A stretch of 61,800 bases of DNA, taken from Zygnema cylindricum. Its lineage: Eukaryota; Streptophyta; Zygnematophyceae; Zygnematales; Zygnemataceae. Location of the stretch: assembly GCA_037447655.1 (NCBI GenBank), contig JBBHKE010000600.1:1-61800 (forward strand), given 5' to 3'. The first letter of the stretch is position 1. Every line of letters starts with the position of its first letter. Both the position numbers and the translations under genes were made by a program. Below, piece by piece: positions 52,651 through 61,800 of the stretch. A model generated the notes under the pieces. It worked only from the letters and a program-made list of their open reading frames with translations, was not told the DNA's origin and did no database searches.

Positions 52651-53115
52651 TAGTGTTGTCTATCGGTAAGGTTTTGTCGATAATCGATTTGTACCTTTTT
52701 GTGGCTTGTCGATAATCGATGTATTGGCGGGATTTATCGAAACAGGTATTATCGTCGACAAAGAACCAATAATTATTTTTTTCGCAATAACACCGATACA
52801 AATAACTACTGGCAATAATTGTACGGTCAGTACCGTGCAATTTTATAGTTTATTCCGTCCTACTGAACCGTCGTTATTCCGTTGCACAGAGTTCGGAAAA
52901 GATTGTTACACGTGGCATGCCATGCTACACACAGTGAAAGTTTAATACGGTATATTGTAAAGTACTATTATATAGCGTACTACATTTTTTCCACCACTTG
53001 CCAATGAGGAATTTGTTGGTCTTAGAGTGATTATCGAGACTCCTGGCCGTTCGATAACCGATAACTATCGATATCGATGTTATCGCTATGAACTTCTTGC
53101 CGATATACAACACTA
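52651..53115. mobile_element. hAT MITE, deletion derivative of the 41.9-kb hAT
   Basis: A perfect 8-bp duplication ATTTTTGC at 52643-52650 and 53116-53123; termini TAGTGTTGTCTATCGG and inverted TAGTGTTGTATATCGG; 465 bp. Both halves align with the two ends of 41927-45720 (left GATAATCGATNTATTGG, right GGAATTTGTTGGTCT), with the transposase removed. Confidence 0.94.
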
Positions 53116-53123
53116 ATTTTTGC

Positions 53124-53649
53124 ATTCTTGTACCTTATTTACATACTCGTGTGCATTTCTTTCTACCATGTATGCAAAAGTACAAGAGGCGTAAATTTCT
53201 AAACCTAACAATGAAAACTATAGGCAATCGTGCACAAATTTAAGGTCTTGAATGAAAGAAAACAAAAACTCAAAATTCGAATGCATTTTTGTCTCTATTC
53301 ACGGCTTGGACAAGTGAGCAGCATGTCGGAGCATGCCATGCCCTGCATGATTTTTTAAGCCCGCACTTTAAATCGACATCATTTTATATCATAGGTAGTA
53401 CATTAATTGATTTTGATTCCCTTGTATATAAGGGCTCCGGTAACCCTACGTGTCCACATTTTACTTTGCGACGATTGCGTACCTTGGCGTTGTTCATTTT
53501 TGCGCGCAATATCCCAACCTTTCGTACAAAGTTGTCCACTATTTATCGTCCTCCTTTGCGCAAACGATAAATGTGTATAATTAGGTTACGAGTAGGCGAA
53601 ACCAGCAGAAAAAAAATAAGTAAAATGGGAAAACTAAATCCCAACTAAA
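53124..53649. other. Unassigned DNA
   Basis: Contains CAAAAGTACAAGAGGCGTAA, also present at 13813, so some old repeat sequence is shared. The open frame 53289-53570 has no recognised domain. Confidence 0.35.
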
Positions 53650-53652
53650 TTA

Positions 53653-54587
53653 GGGTATGTCCCCATGTGTTAAAGTATCGGTTTTTTCTTGTCGTTTTCC
53701 CCCAAAATGCAGTTCCATACTAAAAAAACTTTAGCCGTACAAAAAAATCAATTATTCAAAAGTACAGCGAACGTCAAGCCGATACTTTGAATGTACTTCA
53801 TGTTTGTCGTTATATGAACGCATTTTGGCGTTTTCCATTTTTCGACCCCCGGGCAAGAGAATCCAACTCGTCAAAAACCTTCATCAAAAATCGCCTCGCG
53901 ACTGGATTTCAGAGAAAGTATCACCCAAACAACGAATGAAAAATGGTCCATGCACGCGCCACCTGAGTGGGAAAATTTCAGGACAAGGGAGAGCACTCGC
54001 TATTTTTCTCCATGCGCGTCACGTGCATATACAAAAAAGATGAGCATTTACGGAATAAAATCTGCAGGGGTCTTAGTCCTCCATTTTCATTCATGGGTCC
54101 TTTGCAAAAATTTGCGCCGACATCGCCTCTCCCCTATCCCTCTTACACTGTCGCTTTTACCTCACACTTTTTAGAATAAGGAACGTCAATAGTGGTATTA
54201 AATGAATGATATTTGAAAAATAATTCTTTTGACTACCATTATGTGAGAAAAGTTGAAAAAACTAAATTGGATAGCCATTGCAAAAAAAAAATGAATTTGT
54301 GAGGTCGACGTTGTCACAATGTCACAAAAAAGTAAAAATCTACAATGTCACAAAATTACAAAAATCTAGACGTCTACAACTGTCGTTGTTTTTGTTGGCG
54401 TCACTGATTGTCGAAAGTTTCGTAGTCGTCTTCATCAGTCACAAAGTTGTACCTAAGTCTACAACCGTCACATGCTAAAGTTTCGATTAAATTTTTCGCA
54501 CTTTAGGACGCTCTTCAAAGTAATACGGAGATTCTCACTACAGTCCAAAATACTTTGTCAAAGTACCGATTACATGAAGACATACCC
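53653..54587. mobile_element. Harbinger-like MITE H1
   Basis: TTA at 53650-53652 and 54588-54590; termini GGGTATGTCCCCATGTGTTA and inverted GGGTATGTCTTCATGTAATC; 935 bp. A quasi-palindrome at 53888-53909 has core TCGCGA 245 bp from the left end. The cluster of CTACAA/GTCAC motifs is at 54300-54480, toward the right end. Confidence 0.9.
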
Positions 54588-54590
54588 TTA

Positions 54591-55279
54591 GGCCTCGATT
54601 CCATTAGGCGGTCCTAGTAAACGTACGGACAAGCTTAATGATATGGTTTATTGGATGCCCGCTCTAAGCGTTCAAATTTAGAAATTCTTAAAAAAATCTT
54701 CAAACGCAAGTCTGAACGAAATATCTGTACCACCGGAGCTAGTTAATGATTCATACGAAAAATTTGTGGGCAGATTTTGATTTTGAAAATGGAAATCAAA
54801 ATTTCGAAATGTAATGGCAAAAAGACGCGGCAAACTTTGAAGGTCGGTGGGTGCTAGACGCAGCGTGCAAGGATATTTCCAGTTGACCCGTGCAAGGATA
54901 TTTTCAGTTGACCCACATCCGACGTGGTAGGAGGCACATGGCCTGTACGACGTGTATGCCTGTGATCGCGTGTTCGGGCTGGATATGTTTTAATTGTTTC
55001 ACGTGTAGCAAAGGTGCACGACCTGTGTGAAGTAACTCTCCTCGCGAGGAGAGTTTTTCCACACTGGATGATATGCACGATTGCTTTGCGGATCTCAAAA
55101 AGTAAAATATCCAACGGTTAATAATTACGCCTACATCATTGGAGTATCCTGACTTTTTTCATGTAACGATGTTTTGTTTGACAAAAAAAAAATATAATAC
55201 GGCTCTGTACGAAAACGTACAGCGTTTTTGTACAGGGTCCAGTAACCAACCCCACTTTTCGTCTAATGGAATCTTACCC
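54591..55279. mobile_element. Harbinger-like MITE H2
   Basis: Shares TTA 54588-54590 with H1 and TTA 55280-55282 with H3. Termini GGCCTCGATTCCATTAGGCG and inverted GGGTAAGATTCCATTAGACG. 689 bp. Perfect 22-bp palindrome at 55034-55055 (AACTCTCCTCG, CGAGGAGAGTT), core about 235 bp from the right end. Confidence 0.88.
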
Positions 55280-55282
55280 TTA

Positions 55283-56017
55283 GGGTGAAGTTCCATTAGA
55301 CGAAAAGTGAGGTTGTTTATAGAAATTCAGACCTCTCCGTACTACGCCGTACCTTCTATTTTGTTTTTATCCGGAAAACAACATTATAGAGAATCTTGCC
55401 AATATTCTCCAAATGTCAAGGAGTTTAAAATGACCGTTGGATATTTTTTTGCGAACCATTCGCTTCAAATGTTTCTATTATTGGTGATGTATCTCGCGAG
55501 GTACATCACCAATAACATAAAAATTTGAGTCGCGAAACGTTGGATAACAAGCATACGTGTCGAGATAGCCACCAACGGAAATCAAAAATTTCGCACACGA
55601 TATACGCATTCGAAAATAAAATAGAAAATACAAACGAAATGTCGTAACGCACTTCCGTCACGCTATTGGTGTTAACGCCCATTCGTCACACTTTTTTTGG
55701 CAACGCTCATTTGTCACACGAAAAAAAAAAAGAACCCAAAAAAATGAGGTGGTATGTGACAAGGCTTCTACAAAGAGTACAACAAGTACAGAAGTTTTGT
55801 TGAACGATGACCGGGTACGCATGTAGATGGTACGCAAATGAAGATTTTTGGTCGGTGTGAAAATTATTGACAATTTTTAATATCCGATCTTAACTCACGT
55901 GGTACCACTAAATTATAAACACGTGGATTACAGACTGCGCAATGGAACTTCGTTCAAATTGTAGCATTCTGTAATGTTGGCCATACAATTACAAATTGTC
56001 ATGATGTAACTTTACCC
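55283..56017. mobile_element. Harbinger-like MITE H3
   Basis: TTA at 55280-55282 and 56018-56020; termini GGGTGAAGTTCCATTAGACG and inverted GGGTAAAGTTACATCATGAC; 735 bp. A 38-bp palindrome at 55478-55515 (arms TTATTGGTGATGTA / TACATCACCAATAA, one unpaired position), core 213 bp from the left end. Same subfamily as 2650-3378. Confidence 0.9.
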
Positions 56018-56238
56018 TTAAACAAATAATAAAGAACAATGAATAGCCGCTTGGCACCCGACGGTAGAGAAATCAAGCCAAAAACAGCATAACCTTTTCT
56101 TATTTTGGTCTTTTACCGCTATCACTTTTGGTAATTCTTTTCGATATGTTACCCGACCGATTTTAGTGGTGATACATCGGTTGTTGACAGGTTCAAAAAT
56201 TCCATCTATCGGGTGTCGAGCTTACGCACACCTATTTA

Positions 56239-56459
56239 CAGCAGTGCATCGTGAGTCGCTATCAGTGTTAATGTTTTTTCATCTTTTAAAACATTTTTTC
56301 TCCGTATGTACACGTCTATTGTGGATCTGACGGTTGAGATTAAAAGGTAAGAATCTCAACTTCCGATTGGCGGTCTCAAATTGATAATCCGACAAGTGTG
56401 TACGGAGAAAATGTTTTAAGTGGCGAAAAAAATATTAACACAAATAGCGATACACGGTG
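56239..56459. mobile_element. Mariner-like MITE M8, diverged short class
   Basis: The right end inverted reads CACCGTGTATCGCTATTTGT before TA (56460-56461). The left end CAGCAGTGCATCGTGAGTCG after TA is worn. An internal ACATTTTTTCTCCGTATGTA / inverse pair closes the structure. Confidence 0.65.
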
Positions 56460-56461
56460 TA

Positions 56462-57000
56462 GTGACTACCGTCACGGTAAAGTTGATTTTAGGCCAAATA
56501 CCGAGCTAGATGACACGACTGAAATTAATTATATATTTTTATTTTTCCGTTTGTTTTTTTGTTTGTTTGTTTTTTTATGCATCTTGTCATGTCATAGGTT
56601 ACTTTCTAGTAATTCTAATTCTGCTCCAGCTTCTCTTCGCAATTTTCAATAAGATGTCAAAAAAGTACAGTTAGGGTTTCAATTCCTAAACCACATGTGT
56701 TAATTGCCAATTGACCATTAAAATTTTCCTTGGAATTGTCAAAATAATGAAATGTCTGTTTTGTTCTTTTCCTACCAATACGAGCCAAAAAACAAAAGTA
56801 CACTTGGAACATTTTACACAAAAACTAAACAAAATCACATTGTATACAAAGTTACTTTTAAGATGGAATACAATGAGAATATTAATCTTTACGACCGAAT
56901 AACTTAATCGCATCCTGATCTTCTCTTTTTTCGACTTTATCTTTGCTTACCTCTCCTTCCTGTTTCCACGATCTCACTTTCTCGTGACTAGATCTTCTGA
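56462..57000. other. Unassigned AT-rich DNA
   Basis: No gene or element boundary recognised. Confidence 0.35.
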
Positions 57001-57004
57001 TCCT

Positions 57005-57167
57005 TCTTTTTTTCCATTCCCTCCCCACACCCTCCCCTTATCCCTATCCCCACCCCTCCTTTTCTCCCCACCACTGCAACTCCCTTCCGCAACCCCCCAC
57101 CACACATCCCCCCACCTGCTCCCCCCCTCAAACCTTCGCTCCCTCTCCCCACTGCCCACCTCTCTTG

Positions 57168-57198
<31 letters not shown>

Positions 57199-57310
57199 GA
57201 GAAGGAGAGGGAGAGGGAGAGGGAGAGGGAGATCTAGAGGGAGAGGCGGGAAGAACATGGGATAGGGGAAGAGGGAGAGGGGGAGGGAGATGGACGGTGA
57301 GATGAAGAGG
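57005..57310. repeat. CT-rich tract switching to GA-rich tract
   Basis: 57005-57160 is C/T-rich on the plus strand; at about 57163-57170 it flips to (GAGGGA)n through 57300. The two halves are imperfectly complementary and could fold on each other. Confidence 0.85.
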
Positions 57311-57880
57311 GATTGGGTGAGAGAGGTGGAGAAGTTTGCAAGTGTGGAAGTTTGCATTAAGTTTGCAAAGATTTTGAAAGACGAGCTGTCTTTTGATATA
57401 TCTCTTTCGCATTTAATAATTTGTTCTGTTAAAAAGAACAACGTTGCCGGGCATCTTCAAGATTTTCTCGTATTCTTCATCACTGTCTTCCTCCAAATCA
57501 GAATCATATCTGGCCACAAATTTCCCTTGTTGAATTCTCTCTCTTTTGTCTTCTTCAGTCAAAATGTTGGTCACCATTGCTAGTTTGCAGCCTGGGCGGC
57601 CGCGAGCTCTACAGCTTGAAGAACTCTAGTCAACAAAATCTGAAGCCGAGCCATACCTTTGTCACGAACACTCCTGAGCCTCCTTCTACCTCATGTGGTG
57701 CAACAGACCAATCTGTAGGGAAAGTCTCTTCTTCTTCTTCCTAAAATTGGGCAGACTGAAGCCCATGTGACTCCGTTCTCGGTTCTCCGTTCCCCCTCCC
57801 CATCTAATTCCCCCTCCCTCTCCCTCCCCCTCCCTCGCTTAAATTAACCGTCCGTACTTGTTAGACTATTTTATGTAAGT
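57311..57880. other. Possible coding remnant, unassigned
   Basis: The region downstream of the purine tract (57310-57760) has balanced composition (for example GAAGACGAGCTGTCTTTTGA, then TCACTGTCTTCCTCCAAATC) but no domain is recognised on either strand. It ends in another CT-rich patch at 57785-57840. Confidence 0.3.
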
Positions 57881-57884
57881 TAAA

Positions 57885-58163
57885 AGTTTCACTTTCTTCC
57901 AATGCACATTCACATGCACGCGCGCCTATGTTAAATTATTTTCTATACTTTTTCACTTTGAAAGGTACATTTCTGTACGGTCTGACACTGACCGTACACC
58001 ACACTATTTAAATCGCAGTGTACTTTCGTTATTTACGCTAATTGGAACAGCACCCTAAAAGGTGTAAAGAAAAAAAAAAGAATAATTAATGCTATTTAAG
58101 AACTTGGGTCAAAATTTGGGGGAGCCGAATTAGCATTCGATACGCTAATAGCGATTCGCGGTG
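57885..58163. mobile_element. Mariner-like MITE M7, left-truncated
   Basis: The right end GATTCGCGGTG before TA (58164-58165). The interior (TTTCACATGC-like, CACCACACTATTTAAA) matches the right half of 50956-51635. No left terminus. Confidence 0.65.
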
Positions 58164-58165
58164 TA

Positions 58166-59640
58166 GTGTTTCTTGAGCGTATGGCACACGTGTGAAACTT
58201 CTCCTTTTAAAGTTTTGTTCCGAAGAAAGAAGCGCGTCCGCAATCCTTTTGCGAGTCTTCCGTTCTCGAGTACCTTGAAAAAGAAGACATTGGAGTCCAC
58301 CGCCTATTCAAATAACTAGTTGTGCACGACACATTAATTTTAAGGCTATTAGGCAGCATAATTTAGCTGCAAAATTATCATTCTTTAACAATCAAATTCG
58401 GAGTGTAGTGGAGTAATGAGTAAAGTTGATCTAAAAGAGGCGTTGGCAAAAATTTAAGAATTCCCTTTTGGTTGATTGCCAATCTTTGTGAATGTTTCCG
58501 CAACGTGGTGGTTTTATTTTATGTTTGCTTACTTCTGTGGCGACTATTTTATTCTAGCGATCCTATTATATGCCACTAACTTTACCATCTCGGCGTCGTT
58601 AATTGACACTTTTTCTATTCATACAAATTACGAGCAAATTTAATGCAGAATGGCAAATTTCCTACACTGCTATTTTATAATTGCCCGTACAAGTGTAATT
58701 GGCATTAATTAAACCATACCTATATTAAAACAATGGAAAAAAAATATAATTATTAATTCTATTTTAGGCTCGAGAGCCATAATTTAGGGGCGTCGAGTTA
58801 GTGTTATTAACATTAATAACGATTCACGGTATATTTACATATAAATACATCAACCATAGCATATTACTATTCGCTGAAGGTGGTGCCTTCACCCACAATT
58901 ACGTCCGGTGCGAATTCCCTCATCGGCTCAATCAAATCCTTTGTGCCAAGAGCGACATCGCACGAGGAACAGATGGAGACTCAAGGGAAGCATTCGGCTT
59001 GACTGCAAGAGGTTGAGAAACCCAAGAGAGAAAAGCTGCCAATTGTGTAGCATACTTAAGTCATCAATGAGAGGTAACCAATGCCCACATTCGACATTTG
59101 CAAAAATCTATGACTCGGTCCGATTCTCTTCATGATCCAACATTCGCTTAGCGCTTTATGAAGTAAGAGCATCAAATGACATGTATATACTGTTCGGCTA
59201 AAATTTTGGAAATACACCACTTTTAGAAAAACGAAAAGTTACAAACTTCTAATCCTAATGATTTTGATTGCATTTTGAACATTATCAAATTTGAGACATC
59301 CCATTCAAAGCATTTCCAAAATTCACTCAAATCTCAAAAATTTTGACACGTCTCAATCAATTTCAGAAATCACACATTTCAAAACAAGAACAAATTATGA
59401 AAATCCTATTCAAAACTTCAATCGTCCAAGAAGCCTTATCATTATGAAAATCTGAAAATTATGCATTTCCGACAAAAGTCATGATTAAGCATGTCAACTT
59501 CAACAATCATAAATATTCCATGCGGACCAAACAAATCCATGCATTCCCTATGACAAGGAATTAGTGAACATTTTATCCCTATTACAAGAAAAATAAAACA
59601 TATCCCCAAAGGTTCACCACTCAGCCTTTTTGTTCTTATA
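58166..59640. other. Unassigned, with worn MITE and repeat remnants
   Basis: 58310-58560 is a distant copy of 19880-20290. 58660-58832 ends TAACGATTCACGGTATA, a worn mariner-like end. The open frames at 58801-59135 show no recognised domain. The remainder is AT-rich. Confidence 0.4.
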
Positions 59641-59689
59641 GCCATATATTGAAACTCCCTCATAGATATCTTTCCCCCAAAGTCTCTCA

Positions 59690-60720
59690 CTTACCCTCTC
59701 GCTCTCTCCCTCGTCCTGTCTCTCACCCTTTTTCTCGCCTCTCTCTCGTCCTCTTTTGCCCCCTCTCTCCCTCCTCTCGCTCTCCCTCTCTCTCACCCCC
59801 TCTCCCTCACCCTCTCCCTACCTCTCCCTTTCCCTCTCCCTCTCCCTCTCCCCCTCCCCCTCCCCCTCTCTCTCTGTCTCTCTCTCCCCCTCTCTCTCTC
59901 TCTTTCTCTCTTCTCTCTATCTTTTTCTCTCTCCCCCTCTCTTTCCCTCTGAGGAAGTGACTCCAAATTTACTTCTCTGTACCCTCTCCTACCTCTCCTT
60001 CCCCATTTCCTTCCCTGCACTCCCCATCGTCCCGCTCACTCACCCTTCTTCATTATCTCTGAATCTTTTTCTCTCTCCCTACGGACCCTCCTTTTTCTCA
60101 CGTTTCTCATTCCTCCCTTCCCTCCCCTCCCCGTTACTACTTCTTCTTTTTTACTCCTCAGTTCTGTTTATTATTTTTTTCACTTTCTCCTTTTTGATTC
60201 GCCAAATTTCCACATCTCCCTAACACGGGCCTGCCATCCCATACCCATCAACATCCGCAAAACGACAAAAATGTCAAAACTGGCAAGTACTTTTTTGTCC
60301 CCTTCTCACGCACAATATTTGGACACGTATCCTTTGACATCTCTCTCCTCCTCCCCGCTAGGTTTCTACCCACCATCCCTCTGCTTCCCTCCCTCTCCCT
60401 CCCTTTCCTTCTCCCCTTCTTCCCTTCCCTCTCACCTTCTTTCCTTCCCTCTCACTTTCTTCTCTCCTTTTCCCTCTCCCTTTCTCCCCTTCTCCTCTTC
60501 CTCTCCCTTCTCCGCTCCCTTCTCCTCTCCCTCCGCCTCCCCCCTCCTCCCCCCCTCCCCGCCTCCCTCTCCTCCCTCTCCTTTCCTCTTCCCCCATTCC
60601 CCCCCCCCTCCTCCCCCTCCTCCCCCTCCCCTCCTCCCCCTCCCCCCCTCTCCCCTCCCCCCCTCTCCCCTCCCCCTCCCCTCTCTCCCCTCCCCCTCCC
60701 CTCTCTCCCCTCCCCCGTGC
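59690..60720. repeat. About 1-kb polypyrimidine tract
   Basis: Nearly pure C/T on the plus strand, mainly CCCTCTCC, CTCTCC and CCCCTCC permutations, interrupted by more mixed DNA at 59950-60360. All long open frames here are simple-sequence artefacts. Confidence 0.92.
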
Positions 60721-60735
60721 CCAAAAACCCCGGCC

Positions 60736-61335
60736 TTACTAGATTTAGAAACGCATATCTTCGGATTTTTACCTTTCGTGCGTAAGGTTGTGAGAATCTT
60801 GGGTGTGCACGCAGCTCTGTTAAGGGATTTAAACGTTTCTTTCTTGGTGAAACACCGCAGGAGAGTCCTACAATTGTCGTTTGGTTTTAAAAGCACCGTC
60901 TTGCCAGTTCAGCAGCCTTTTATAACGACTGCGGCCGTACGGTCCGTACAAGCAAGCAGGAGAACTAGCAGGAGCATAGACAGGAAAATCGTACGGCGAG
61001 GCATGACATCAGCGAGAAGATCCTTTGGAGTTCGTGCAAGTAGTGATTTGTTTTTTCAAGAAGGGAGAGCGGGTTGGAGGAGGAGGGATGCGGTGGGAGT
61101 ATTACCTGTTTTTTTGTCTTTAGTGGGAGAGGCTATCGGACTGGAAGGACTTTTTTTTTTTTTACGTCCTAATGGGCAAGCAGAAAAAATAATAGTCGCG
61201 GGCGACCCGGTGCTTTGCCCTTTGATTGTCAAGGGCCTATCGTTTTTGTACACGCGGACCAATAGGAGCGTCAAAAATTTTCGTAGGAGTTGCATGTACT
61301 CCACGTATCAATCCGTTTCCGGTACAGTACTGTAG
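60736..61335 (+). CDS. Unrecognised open frame downstream of CT tract
   Basis: After the polypyrimidine tract a frame stays open for about 200 codons of mixed composition (contains VRILGVHAALLRDLNVSFLV, and later MTSARRSFGVRASSDLFF). An internal Met at 61003 would give a basic, Ser/Arg-rich start, compatible with an organelle-targeted or 5' exon product, but no domain, splice site or homologue is identifiable. It could be chance in GC-richer DNA. Confidence 0.22.
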   Translation, partial: LLDLETHIFGFLPFVRKVVRILGVHAALLRDLNVSFLVKHRRRVLQLSFGFKSTVLPVQQPFITTAAVRSVQASRRTSRSIDRKIVRRGMTSARRSFGVRASSDLFFQEGRAGWRRRDAVGVLPVFLSLVGEAIGLEGLFFFLRPNGQAEKIIVAGDPVLCPLIVKGLSFLYTRTNRSVKNFRRSCMYSTYQSVSGTVL

Positions 61336-61338
61336 TGT

Positions 61339-61465
61339 ATGGATATTTGAGAACACGACAACGTGGCGTGATGTGACAGATCGCACGCGCAAAAATTAAA
61401 AGTACGATACAAAACGTTACTGTACTCTACGGTATTGATAACACGACATTTTGGCGTGACGACTA
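61339..61465. repeat. Single unit of the ACGACAACGTGGCGTGATG repeat
   Basis: Same order of boxes as the three units at 51641-52030: GAGAACACGACAACGTGGCG, ATCGCACGCGC, AAAATTAAAAGTACGATAC, GATAACACGACATTTTGGCG. Confidence 0.85.
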
Positions 61466-61800
61466 ATTTGTTTGGACGTGAATCGCCCTTGACGCCAACT
61501 TACGTCAACATAAACGTCGCGATGTGATTAATGTTGCCGTACGACAAAGCGCCGATGTCTCAAATCTGTCCGTACAAAACCATCCTTGACGTCGTAAGCC
61601 GCGGGTCAATTGTCGCGATCACTTTGTCGTCGTCGCTGTACTGTAGTGTAGAGGTTTCGAACCGTTCTGTCAAGGGTACAAACTACAAAGGACTGCCTTG
61701 TCAATACCTCCCCTTGTCTCGTTATTGGAGCGCGAATCTGGTTCTGTTCCTGTCAACCAACCGGTACTTCTATCTCCCTTTCCCTCCCTCCCTCCCTCCC
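61466..61800. other. Window end, nothing recognised
   Basis: GTACGG/CGTCAA-rich sequence resembling other dispersed repeats here, ending in a TCCC tract at 61770-61800. Confidence 0.35.

Noticed and set aside
59649-60720. Long plus- and minus-strand open frames in the polypyrimidine tract
   Set aside because: Pure low-complexity translation. Only the part after about 60736 has mixed composition, and it is listed separately.

Overview
The window is nuclear DNA of a eukaryote with plant-type genes, most likely a streptophyte. The basis is a leucine-rich-repeat (LRR) receptor-like gene built from 72-bp phase-2 exons, one 24-residue repeat each, behind a plant-type N-terminal cap exon. Plant-type Ty1/copia, hAT, Harbinger-like and mariner-like elements fit this. 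A charophyte such as Chara is a guess from the long, repeat-stuffed introns. No bacterial, organellar or CRISPR signal was seen.

Layout. At 153-1046 (+) lie the last three exons of a TVP38/TMEM64 (VTT domain) membrane protein. At 2445-4003 is a hAT-type element with a Harbinger-like MITE inside it. At 5022-9494 (-) is a four-exon gene for a low-complexity regulatory-looking protein with two apparent frame breaks. At 17445-25192 (-) is the 5' part of an LRR gene: signal-peptide exon, N-cap exon and three LRR exons, with an assembly gap (16791-16800) just downstream. A second 5' copy (39443-39767) and a third fragment (about 47145-47390) show that this gene belongs to a duplicating family. The rest is mostly mobile DNA: a copia element with two LTRs but no reverse transcriptase (31987-36616), an opposed copia RT/RNase H remnant (about 37090-38290), a decayed hAT with transposase (41927-45720) and a small derivative of it (52651-53115), seven Harbinger-like MITEs, about eight mariner-like MITEs, satellites and very long pyrimidine tracts.

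The most unusual signal is in the Harbinger-like MITEs (TSD TTA, termini GGG...CCC). All seven carry a palindrome centred on TCGCGA at a nearly fixed distance from one end: 213-214 bp in four, about 235 in one, 245 in two. Its arms differ in sequence between elements but stay self-complementary. Three of them also carry, toward the other end, a cluster of short direct repeats related to GTCTACAA-TGTCA. Three of these MITEs stand end to end, sharing single TTA target sites (53653-56017).

All calls come from reading the sequence by eye. No database search, alignment score or folding computation was run.
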